From Gammaproteobacteria bacterium (lineage in GTDB: Bacteria > Pseudomonadota > Gammaproteobacteria > Steroidobacterales > GCA-2729495), in assembly GCA_023383735.1 (NCBI GenBank), contig JAHDYN010000150.1, forward strand, positions 1 to 5,611: DNA of 5,611 bases, read 5' to 3'. The notes below the pieces were generated by a model. That model was not told where the DNA came from. It ran no database searches and saw only the letters and a program-made list of their open reading frames with translations. Shown here in pieces: positions 1 through 5,611 of the stretch; the first letter of the stretch is position 1; each line of letters begins with the position of its first letter. Both the position numbers and the translations under genes were made by a program.

Positions 1-1539
1 CTGGTTGACCTGTATCACCAGATTGTTGAGTCCCTTGGCCCCGCCCATGGTGGGCTCGAGCAGCATGTAGGTCTTGCCGTCGGCCAGGGCCTTGATGACC
101 TCCGGGCGCTTGAGGCCGCCTTTCTCGTCGGTACGCGCGATGATGAACAGCTCTTCCGAGCCCGGGAACCTGTCGTTGATCGCCTTCGAGGAGAGATTGA
201 AGTCGTGATCACGGTACAGCAGCGGCGAACCGGGCTCCGGCTCGCCGATCTGCACCCTGAAGCTGAGCACGGTTGCAACCAGCACGACGCACAGGGTCAC
301 CCACAGCACGGCCCGGGCCCGGGCCGGCGTGCCGACGACTGTGGCCAGCCGCGGAAATGCATCACGGATGAAGGTGCGCCGGGCGATGATGTTTTTCGGT
401 TTGGGCAGTATCGCCAGCAACATCGGCAGGGTCACGAGCACGGTCACCAGCATGCTCACGGCCCAGAACGAGGCATAGACGGCCATCTTGTCGTTGATGG
501 GCACCGAGCCGAGTCCGATCAGGAACAGCGCCGCCGCATCGGCCACGATGGCCAGCGCACCCGGGCGAAACAGGGCATTGAAGGTATTGCGGGCCGCGAT
601 CTGCTTGTCATCGGTACGCGCCAGCTCGAGGAAATACCGCTCCACCTTCTGGATGCCATGCGAGAGCGCCCGTGCCGATATCAGGAATGGCACCACCAGC
701 ATCAGCGGATCGAGGTTGTAGCCCAGCACGCCCATGAAGCCGACGCCCCAGATGCTGGTCAGCGCCATGCCGAGCAGCGGCAGGAGGATGCCGTACAGCC
801 GCCGCGTGTAGACGATCAGGATCGCCAGCACGATGAACACGGTATATAGAAAGATCTGCAGGATCTGCGCGCTGTAGGAATCCACCCAGCCGACGAGCAC
901 CGGATTGCCGGTGGCGTGGATACGGACGCCGGGCGCCGCTTCTTCGGCGCGGATGGCCTGCAACTCCTCGAAGATCCTGCCGTAGTCGAGCGCGCCCTCG
1001 TTGAGCGTGCCCTTGATGATCGCCGCCTTGAGGTCGGGCGATACCAGCAGGCCGAACACGCGGGGGCTGGCCACCACATCGCGCTGCATCCCGGCCAGCT
1101 CATCCGGCGAGTAGTCGCCATGCTGCGGGTCGTAGTAGGTCACCGAACGGATGTTGCCGTCCGGCGTCAGCGAGATCTTGCGCGTATTGCGATGCGTGAG
1201 GCTGGTGACCAGGTTGTGGTTGATGCTGGTCAGCTGGTCCATGCCCTCGGTGATGCGATGGATGCGCGACAGCGTTTCGTTGGTGAAGATCGTTCCTTCT
1301 TCCACCTCCACCGCCATGGTGATGATGTTGGCGCCACCGAAGGTATCCCGGATGCTGTTGTGGAGCTTGATGTAGGGATGTTGCTGCGGCAGCAGGTCGG
1401 CAAAGTCCGACAGCATGCGCACGGCCGGGATGTGCCAGGCAAACCATGCCGTGACCAGCATGACGGCCAGCAACACCAGCTTGCGATGATCGAACAGCAG
1501 ATTGCCGAAGCGGGGGAAAAAGCCCTGCGGTTCGTTCAT
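1..1539 (-). CDS. RND-superfamily (MMPL/COG1033-type) inner-membrane transporter, 3' end outside window
   Basis: Reading the minus strand from ATG at 1539-1537 gives 513 uninterrupted codons to the window edge, so the C-terminal part is missing (such proteins are usually about 750-850 aa). Visible layout: a first membrane segment at about residues 20-37; a periplasmic domain at about 40-220; a cluster of membrane segments at about 226-245, 250-272, 277-291, 326-343 and 354-378; a seventh at about 410-428; then the start of a second periplasmic domain. This is the TM1-loop-TM2-6-TM7-loop plan of proton-driven RND pumps with a sterol-sensing-like core. The stretch NLDPLMLVVPFLISARALSH (275-294) followed by GIQKVERYF resembles the TM4 region of MMPL/HpnN-like exporters, with D277 a candidate charged residue in the membrane. 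The start is set by GAGGAG five bases upstream; the ATG lies one base after the stop of the lipoprotein gene. Likely substrates are lipids or other hydrophobic molecules (inference from family). Family call is firm; substrate is unknown. Confidence 0.9.
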   Translation of the reverse strand, partial: MNEPQGFFPRFGNLLFDHRKLVLLAVMLVTAWFAWHIPAVRMLSDFADLLPQQHPYIKLHNSIRDTFGGANIITMAVEVEEGTIFTNETLSRIHRITEGMDQLTSINHNLVTSLTHRNTRKISLTPDGNIRSVTYYDPQHGDYSPDELAGMQRDVVASPRVFGLLVSPDLKAAIIKGTLNEGALDYGRIFEELQAIRAEEAAPGVRIHATGNPVLVGWVDSYSAQILQIFLYTVFIVLAILIVYTRRLYGILLPLLGMALTSIWGVGFMGVLGYNLDPLMLVVPFLISARALSHGIQKVERYFLELARTDDKQIAARNTFNALFRPGALAIVADAAALFLIGLGSVPINDKMAVYASFWAVSMLVTVLVTLPMLLAILPKPKNIIARRTFIRDAFPRLATVVGTPARARAVLWVTLCVVLVATVLSFRVQIGEPEPGSPLLYRDHDFNLSSKAINDRFPGSEELFIIARTDEKGGLKRPEVIKALADGKTYMLLEPTMGGAKGLNNLVIQVNQ

Positions 1540-1540
1540 G

Positions 1541-2491
1541 TCAGCTCCTCGGCACTGTGTACAGCGCACCGGCGGCACCGCCGATGAGCAGCCGGTCGGT
1601 GCCGGCGGCATGGACAACGCGCAGGTGCAGACGCACCGGCTGGCCGTGATTCACGCGCACCCAGCCGTCACCGTCGAGCCTGAGCAGGGTGCCCTCGCCG
1701 CCAACGGCATAGATATCTGCCCCGATGCCGGCAATACTGTAGATCGGCACCAGTGTCCCGGTGTCCTGCAGTGCCCAGGTCCTGCCGCCATCTGCGGTAT
1801 GCATGATCTGGCCCGCGAGACCAGCCACCCAGCCCGAATCCAGATCCCGGAAGTACGCATCCTGCGGATAGAACTCATCCGGCAAGGGCTCGCCCGGCGT
1901 CCAGGTTTCACCGCCATCCGTGCTGTGCACGTTGAAGCCGAATTCACCAAAGATGGAAGCGTGCTCGGCATCGATGAACTGGATGGTGGTCAGGATGGTG
2001 TCATCGCCGATCGAATGGTCGTCCCAGGTCTCCCCGGCATCGTCGCTGACGATGATGGTGGTGAAACTGCCAACCACCCACAGGCGGTTGCGTGGATCGC
2101 AGGTAATGCCCTGCGGTGACTCTTCGGTCTGTATCGGGCGGGAAACCCAGGTCTGGCCTGCATCGGCGGACACCAGCACCTGGCCCTCGGTGGCGAGGGC
2201 GGCAAATTGTCCGTTCGGACAGGCGACGATATCGATCAGCGACGGCCAGCCTGGCAACTCCTGGCGACTCCACGTCGTGCCGGCGTCAACCGAGCGCAGC
2301 ACCAGGCCATGATTGCCGACGACCAGCAGCACCTGGTCGCTGGATGCAGCGTCCTGATAGAGGTCGCCCCGGCGGATCGGGACGGACTCCGTCGCGGCCA
2401 CGCCTTCGAGATTGAGCGGCGACTCACAGGCAGCCAGCGCACCGGCGGCCGCAAGTGTCAATACCGCAGATCGTACGAGAGTGGTTTTCAA
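1541..2491 (-). CDS. YCF48/BNR-type beta-propeller lipoprotein (TTG start)
   Basis: This 316-aa protein begins with a lipoprotein signal: MKTTLVRS, a hydrophobic Ala/Leu stretch, then the lipobox LAAC with the lipidated Cys at residue 22. The next residue is Glu rather than Asp, which fits outer-membrane sorting. Five Asp-boxes (S/T-x-D-x-G-x-T-W) lie at residues 67-74, 108-115, 149-156, 190-197 and 232-239, with a decayed sixth (LDGDGW) near 272-277. That pattern indicates a six- or seven-bladed propeller like YCF48/HCF136. YCF48 itself helps assemble photosystem II, but nothing here suggests photosynthesis; proteobacterial relatives commonly sit beside RND, DUF1302 and DUF1329 genes. The start is TTG: an in-frame TAA lies at 2503-2501, no ATG is available between it and the signal peptide, and AAGGGG is spaced five bases before the TTG. 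It is the first gene of a pair with the RND transporter, with a one-base gap. A role as assembly factor or scaffold for that transporter is inference. Confidence 0.9.
   Translation of the reverse strand: MKTTLVRSAVLTLAAAGALAACESPLNLEGVAATESVPIRRGDLYQDAASSDQVLLVVGNHGLVLRSVDAGTTWSRQELPGWPSLIDIVACPNGQFAALATEGQVLVSADAGQTWVSRPIQTEESPQGITCDPRNRLWVVGSFTTIIVSDDAGETWDDHSIGDDTILTTIQFIDAEHASIFGEFGFNVHSTDGGETWTPGEPLPDEFYPQDAYFRDLDSGWVAGLAGQIMHTADGGRTWALQDTGTLVPIYSIAGIGADIYAVGGEGTLLRLDGDGWVRVNHGQPVRLHLRVVHAAGTDRLLIGGAAGALYTVPRS
1545..1550 (-). promoter_or_regulatory. Ribosome binding site of the RND gene, inside the upstream lipoprotein gene
   Basis: GAGGAG on the minus strand, five bases before the ATG at 1539. 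It overlaps the last codons of the lipoprotein gene, whose TGA is separated from the ATG by a single C. Ribosomes ending the first gene can restart on the second, so coupling is likely. Confidence 0.75.
1775..2293 (-). repeat. Five Asp-box motifs with 41-residue period
   Basis: Within the lipoprotein gene the Asp-boxes SVDAGTTW, SADAGQTW, SDDAGETW, STDGGETW and TADGGRTW start at residues 67, 108, 149, 190 and 232. Spacings are 41, 41, 41 and 42 residues, or about 123 bp. These are protein-level repeats, one per propeller blade; the DNA between them has diverged, so this is not a recent tandem duplication. Confidence 0.9.
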
Positions 2492-2496
2492 GCGTC

Positions 2497-2502
2497 CCCC
2501 TT
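2497..2502 (-). promoter_or_regulatory. Ribosome binding site that supports the TTG start of the lipoprotein gene
   Basis: AAGGGG on the minus strand (part of AAGGGGGACGC), with five bases to the TTG at 2491-2489. The upstream in-frame ATG at 2515-2513 is followed after three codons by TAA at 2503-2501, so it cannot start the protein. The signal peptide begins directly at the TTG. Confidence 0.7.
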
Positions 2503-2551
2503 ATATCGACCCCATTACTGATCGGGATGACAGGCGCGGATTGCAGCAAAG

Positions 2552-2564
2552 CAGAATGATTCTG
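2552..2564. promoter_or_regulatory. Perfect 13-bp palindrome, candidate operator
   Basis: CAGAAT-G-ATTCTG: two 6-bp arms around one central base. It lies 61 bp upstream of the lipoprotein start and about 215 bp upstream of the DUF1302 start, so it is better placed to control the minus-strand promoter. It is too short, and lacks the U-run, to be a terminator. The sequence shows the symmetry; an operator role is inference, and no regulator gene is in view. Confidence 0.4.
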
Positions 2565-2597
2565 TGCGAAACACGGCAGCCCGGTCGTTCAATTTCG

Positions 2598-2625
2598 GCA
2601 GTGATGCATGCGAACCGGACACTGC
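2598..2625. promoter_or_regulatory. Spaced inverted repeat GCAGTG-N16-CACTGC, candidate operator
   Basis: Two perfect 6-bp arms lie at 2598-2603 and 2620-2625, with 22 bp from arm to arm, about two helical turns. That places both half-sites on the same DNA face, as a dimeric regulator would need. It sits near the middle of the divergent region. Repeats this short can arise by chance. Confidence 0.25.
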
Positions 2626-2734
2626 ACACCGCTTGCCATTGACGGACTATCCGCCCCGTGGCAGAACACACTCTGGGCTGCTGGCGACGAAGCCGGGGGG
2701 CATCCCATCTTGCTAATCAGCCCCACGGGTCTGT

Positions 2735-2750
2735 TCCAGCGTTCGTTGGA
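2735..2750 (+). other. Small hairpin in the DUF1302 leader
   Basis: TCCAGC-GTTC-GTTGGA can form a 6-bp stem (one G-U pair) with a four-base loop, 15 bases ahead of the AGGGGG ribosome binding site. It is weak and may have no role; it is noted as the only local fold seen in the leader. Confidence 0.2.
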
Positions 2751-2765
2751 CTACCGTGAAATTCC

Positions 2766-2771
2766 AGGGGG
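2766..2771 (+). promoter_or_regulatory. Ribosome binding site that sets the DUF1302 start at 2780
   Basis: AGGGGG lies eight bases before the ATG at 2780. A possible in-frame GTG at 2756 lies upstream of this site and would add eight residues ahead of a normal signal peptide, so the ATG is preferred. Confidence 0.75.
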
Positions 2772-2779
2772 AAATCGCC

Positions 2780-4831
2780 ATGAGACTCATTCGCATTCCG
2801 CTTGCAGCCAACCGCTTTGGCATATTGCTGGGCGCGGTTCTCTGCATCGGGCTCAGCACACCGGCTTATGCGGTGTGGAACTCCGAAGACGGTTCGCTTG
2901 AAGTCCGTGGCTTCGTCGACAACATGACCAACGTACGCGATGAAGTCGGTCTCACGAAGCAGCGCGTACAGGGACAACTCGAACTCTTCAAGCAGGCGCA
3001 GCCACGCGGCATATTCTCCGATCTGTCGATCGGTGCCACCTTCCGGCTCAGCTATGACGCGGTCTATGACCTGAACGACGATGAGTACGGACGCGGTGCC
3101 GGTGGCCCGCTGACTTACTCCGCGCCGGGCAATCCTGCCTTTTTCAGTTACATCAACGGCGGCAGCCCGCCGTTCACCCCACCGACAGACCTCGTCTATG
3201 CGGGCACCTTCGGGCCGGATGGTACCGGTGCCAATGGCGCCATTCCGCTGCCCGGCACCGGCGGCACGATCAACTCGCCAGGCAACCCCAATGATGGACT
3301 GCGGTTTGCGGCAGGCGACATCTACTCCTACCAGGATGGCGGCGTGATGCTGGCCACGCCGGTACGGCCCTGCGACACGGACAATCGCGGCTGTCTCAAG
3401 GACTACATGGACAAGGACCGCAACGAACTGCGCTACAAGGAGCTGAACGACGATCTCGACTTCATCCGCGAGCTGTGGATCGCCGGCACCATTCCGATGG
3501 GTGAGGGTGACGACGAGCTTGCCATCCGTCTCGGCCGGCAACAGGTGGTGTGGGGGCGTACCGACCTGTTCCGCGTACTCGACATCGTCAACCCGATGGA
3601 TTTCTCGCGCGAGAATCTCTATGCGGAGTTCGAGGACTCACGCATTCCCCAGGCCATGATCAACCTCGAATACCGGATGGGTGCCACGAAGTGGCTGGAA
3701 GACCTCAACTTCCAGCTGATCTACAAGATCGAGAAGTTCCGGCCGCATGATCTTGGCCAGGGTGGCGAACCCTATGCGATCCTCGGCGCCGGCAACCTGT
3801 TCCGCGCGCTGGCAAACTGCTGGGACAACGGCTGTACGGTGGGTAATTTCCCGGCCACCGGCGTAGCTGTTGATTTCCCCAGCCACTCCATCGGTATCCG
3901 CGACGTCAATGAACCCGACCACAGCGAGTTCGGCGGGCGCATCGAGGGCGTCTACAAGGGTGTCGGCTTCTCGCTGAACGCGATGTACTTCTACTCGCAG
4001 TTCCCCACACTGCGCGGCGGAATCCCGACCGATGATCCCTTCACGCCGGGCGTCGAAAACGTTCCGCACCCCTACGATATCGCCTTCGATGTCGAATTCC
4101 CCCGCCTGTTCATGGTCGGTGGCTCGGCCGACTGGTACTGGGAGCGCGCCCGCACCTCGTTCCGCGTGGAAACTTCCTACACCACCGACGAGGGCTTTGC
4201 CGACACCAGCAAGCCGAACCTCTACTCGGAGTCGGATGTGTTCCGCGGCGTGATCGGCTTCGACCGGCCGACCTTCATCCCCTTCCTGAACAAGGACCGG
4301 GCCTTCCTGATTTCCGCCCAGATGTTCTACCAGCACCTGATGGACTATGAGTCCTATCTGGTGAACTCGGCCGGCATCGACCTGCCGCCCGGGCCGCATA
4401 CCGGACGGATCGGTTTCCAGGACTGGGAAGACAACGTCCTGCTGACCCTGCTCATCCAGGGCAACTACATGAACGACCGGCTCACCCCGCAGATCATCAC
4501 CGCCTACGACACGCGGGCCGGCGCCGGTGCCATCGCACCTTCGGTCGAATACAAACCCGACAACAACTGGGTGTTCAAGCTGGGCCTGAACCTGAAGTGG
4601 GCCAATCACAAGGGTGCCATCGAGGCGGATGACAACCGCACCGCCAATCCGTTTCCGCCGGCTACCTGCGCCCCGGACATCGCCACGAGCCCCGACCCGA
4701 CTCCCTGCCTGACGGCATACAGCAGCCTGGGCCTGCAGGGCTTCGAGCCGCTGGGGCGCTTCCGGTCCGGCCCGCTCGGCACCGCCCGGAACGAAGACGA
4801 AATCCAGTTCACCATCCGCTACCAGTTCTGA
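2780..4831 (+). CDS. DUF1302-family outer-membrane beta-barrel protein
   Basis: The 683-aa product starts with a Sec signal peptide: basic MRLIR, a hydrophobic core, and a probable cut after AYA at residue 31. It ends IQFTIRYQF, the alternating pattern with terminal Phe that the BAM complex recognises in outer-membrane barrels. The family core is at residues 252-301: GRQQVVWGRTDLFRVLDIVN, then PMDFSREN, then RIPQAMINLEYRMG. This matches the GRQ-V-WG and INP signature of DUF1302 proteins. Many later segments alternate hydrophobic and polar residues and are rich in Tyr, Phe and Trp, as expected for strands. Odd points are a Gly/Pro-rich stretch at about 104-173 and six Cys in three close pairs (198/205, 347/352, 630/643). 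The gene is followed after 17 bp by the DUF1329 gene, an apparent operon, and faces the RND/lipoprotein pair. Its role is not established; a channel or receptor for a hydrophobic compound is plausible. Some databases label relatives RapA, which does not fit. Confidence 0.9.
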   Translation: MRLIRIPLAANRFGILLGAVLCIGLSTPAYAVWNSEDGSLEVRGFVDNMTNVRDEVGLTKQRVQGQLELFKQAQPRGIFSDLSIGATFRLSYDAVYDLNDDEYGRGAGGPLTYSAPGNPAFFSYINGGSPPFTPPTDLVYAGTFGPDGTGANGAIPLPGTGGTINSPGNPNDGLRFAAGDIYSYQDGGVMLATPVRPCDTDNRGCLKDYMDKDRNELRYKELNDDLDFIRELWIAGTIPMGEGDDELAIRLGRQQVVWGRTDLFRVLDIVNPMDFSRENLYAEFEDSRIPQAMINLEYRMGATKWLEDLNFQLIYKIEKFRPHDLGQGGEPYAILGAGNLFRALANCWDNGCTVGNFPATGVAVDFPSHSIGIRDVNEPDHSEFGGRIEGVYKGVGFSLNAMYFYSQFPTLRGGIPTDDPFTPGVENVPHPYDIAFDVEFPRLFMVGGSADWYWERARTSFRVETSYTTDEGFADTSKPNLYSESDVFRGVIGFDRPTFIPFLNKDRAFLISAQMFYQHLMDYESYLVNSAGIDLPPGPHTGRIGFQDWEDNVLLTLLIQGNYMNDRLTPQIITAYDTRAGAGAIAPSVEYKPDNNWVFKLGLNLKWANHKGAIEADDNRTANPFPPATCAPDIATSPDPTPCLTAYSSLGLQGFEPLGRFRSGPLGTARNEDEIQFTIRYQF

Positions 4832-4835
4832 TTGC

Positions 4836-4840
4836 GAGGT
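4836..4840 (+). promoter_or_regulatory. Ribosome binding site of the DUF1329 gene
   Basis: GAGGT lies eight bases before the ATG at 4849, within the 17-bp gap after the DUF1302 stop. No terminator fits in this gap, so both genes should share a transcript. Confidence 0.6.
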
Positions 4841-4848
4841 TCCTGACA

Positions 4849-5611
4849 ATGAAAAGGCTAGTAATACTTGGCGCCGCTGTAGCCGGCCTGACGGGCATCG
4901 CAGCGCATGCGGAAGTGCCTGACGCAGTGATCAAGAATGCGTTTGCACCTTACGAGAAGTCTGCACCCACTGCAGCCGGCTACACCCCCGGCATGGTCAT
5001 CAATGACAAGAACGTGGATGCGCTGGAAGGCATCCTCGATCCCTTCACCTTCCGCTACGTGAAGAAGGGCTGGTTCGAGATCCCGACGACACCGACCTTC
5101 TCGCTGCCGCAGCATCCGAACTACATCGAGGCAACCCGCAAGGGCGCGGACAAGGTCAAGCTGTCTCCCGAAGGCACACTCGTCGGCTTCGAAGCCGGCC
5201 GACCCTTCCCGCAGGAGCCCGACGCGAAGGATCCGCAGGCGGGCCTCAAGCTGATGTGGAACTTCCAGCGCTCGATCAACGCCGGCGACAGCGAAACGAT
5301 CAATCCCTTCTGGTGGACGTTCCGCAACACCAAGACCGGACAGAGCGAGCGCCAGCTGCGCTTCGACTGGCACTTCCTGAACTGGAAACACCGCACCAAC
5401 TTCGATCCGAAGCCGGATATCACGCCGAATCCGGGCGAGATCTTCCGGTCGATTTCCGCCAACGTGCTGGAGCCTTTCGATCTGGCCAACACGCAGCTTC
5501 TCATCTGGCGCTACGAAGACGATCTCAAGCGCGACGATGCCTGGTTGTACCTCGGCTTTCAGCGCCGGGTGCGGCGCCTGGCAGTCGGTCAGATCACCGA
5601 CGCCTTCCTCG
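4849..5611 (+). CDS. DUF1329-family periplasmic protein, 3' end outside window
   Basis: The first 254 residues are present; family members are usually about 400-460 aa, so roughly the last 40 percent lies beyond the window. MKRLVILGAAVAGLTGIAAHA is a Sec signal peptide with a likely cut after AHA (residue 21). There is no lipobox Cys, so the mature protein should be soluble in the periplasm. The segment WLYLGFQRRVRRLAVGQITD (232-251) matches the strongly conserved tyrosine-leucine, Q-RRVRR block of DUF1329 proteins. Other typical traits are the aromatic-rich INPFWWTFRN region (151-160) and repeated Trp/Phe/Tyr that could line a hydrophobic groove. DUF1329 is grouped with the LolA/LolB-like fold, whose members carry lipids or lipoproteins across the periplasm. 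The gene shares an operon with the DUF1302 barrel. A role in passing a hydrophobic cargo between membranes is inference; the family assignment is firm. Confidence 0.9.
   Translation, partial: MKRLVILGAAVAGLTGIAAHAEVPDAVIKNAFAPYEKSAPTAAGYTPGMVINDKNVDALEGILDPFTFRYVKKGWFEIPTTPTFSLPQHPNYIEATRKGADKVKLSPEGTLVGFEAGRPFPQEPDAKDPQAGLKLMWNFQRSINAGDSETINPFWWTFRNTKTGQSERQLRFDWHFLNWKHRTNFDPKPDITPNPGEIFRSISANVLEPFDLANTQLLIWRYEDDLKRDDAWLYLGFQRRVRRLAVGQITDAFL

Larger units (their letters stand above)
2492..2779. other. Divergent intergenic region with no gene
   Basis: This 288-bp stretch separates the minus-strand lipoprotein/RND pair from the plus-strand DUF1302/DUF1329 pair, so it should carry both promoters. 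I found no good pair of -35 and -10 boxes on either strand and no sigma-54 GG/GC pattern. What stands out are a perfect 13-bp palindrome, a spaced 6-bp inverted repeat, and a small hairpin just before the DUF1302 ribosome binding site. Short open frames crossing the region have no supporting start signals. Confidence 0.8.

Noticed and set aside
205..849. Plus-strand open frames at 205-849 and 916-1587
   Set aside because: They are antisense to the RND gene, whose frame reads through without interruption and has membrane segments and conserved motifs. The plus-strand products are His/Gln/Arg-rich, typical of shadow frames.
1502..2119. 205-codon plus-strand open frame
   Set aside because: It is antisense to the propeller lipoprotein, which has a lipobox and five Asp-boxes.
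1541..2491. Photosystem II assembly role for the YCF48-like protein
   Set aside because: No photosynthesis gene is present, the protein is a lipoprotein coupled to an RND pump, and the similarity is at the level of the propeller family.
2639..2667. TTGACG followed by CAGAAC as a plus-strand sigma-70 promoter
   Set aside because: The -35 box is good (5 of 6) and spacing is 17, but the -10 matches only 3 of 6 and lacks the initial and final T. It is not listed as a feature.
2659..2680. TGGCAG as half of a sigma-54 promoter
   Set aside because: The GC element is not at the required distance after the GG.
2756..2779. GTG at 2756 as start of the DUF1302 gene
   Set aside because: It would put the AGGGGG ribosome binding site inside the coding region and add eight residues before a normal signal peptide.
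3638..4849. 403-codon open frame on the minus strand opposite the DUF1302 gene, and a 274-codon one at 2717-3541
   Set aside because: Both lie antisense to a protein with clear family signature, signal peptide and barrel end. High third-position GC opens such antisense frames. Their predicted products lack signals or familiar motifs.

Overview
The window holds four protein genes in two divergent pairs, set around a 288-bp intergenic region. It looks like a high-GC Gram-negative chromosome, probably a proteobacterium: there is an outer-membrane-type beta-barrel protein with an Sec signal peptide and a terminal Phe, a lipobox lipoprotein, codon use rich in G/C at third positions, and purine-rich Shine-Dalgarno sites. 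The sequence does not fix the genus. No RNA gene, transposon, CRISPR array or clear terminator was seen.

Leftward (minus) pair: a TTG-started lipoprotein of 316 aa with five regular Asp-box (BNR) repeats, related to YCF48/HCF136-like propellers (2491-1541), followed after one base by an RND-superfamily (MMPL/COG1033-type) inner-membrane transporter (1539 to 1). The transporter continues beyond the left edge, and its first 513 residues are present. The TGA-C-ATG junction, with the ribosome binding site inside the lipoprotein gene, points to translational coupling.

Centre (2492-2779): an intergenic region that must carry both promoters. I see no convincing sigma-70 boxes, but it contains a perfect 13-bp palindrome and a second, spaced inverted repeat that could be operators.

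Rightward (plus) pair: a DUF1302-family outer-membrane protein of 683 aa (2780-4831), then 17 bp later a DUF1329-family periplasmic protein (4849 onward). The latter is cut by the right edge, with 254 residues present.

This four-family set (RND exporter, YCF48-like lipoprotein, DUF1302, DUF1329) is a combination I recognise as recurring in proteobacteria, often near genes for hydrophobic-compound metabolism, but its function is poorly defined. The natural reading is an envelope-spanning route for a hydrophobic molecule: an RND pump in the inner membrane, a LolA/LolB-fold-like carrier (DUF1329) in the periplasm, a DUF1302 barrel in the outer membrane, and a propeller lipoprotein as scaffold or assembly factor. 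That architecture is inference. What is seen directly is the gene content, signals and layout.
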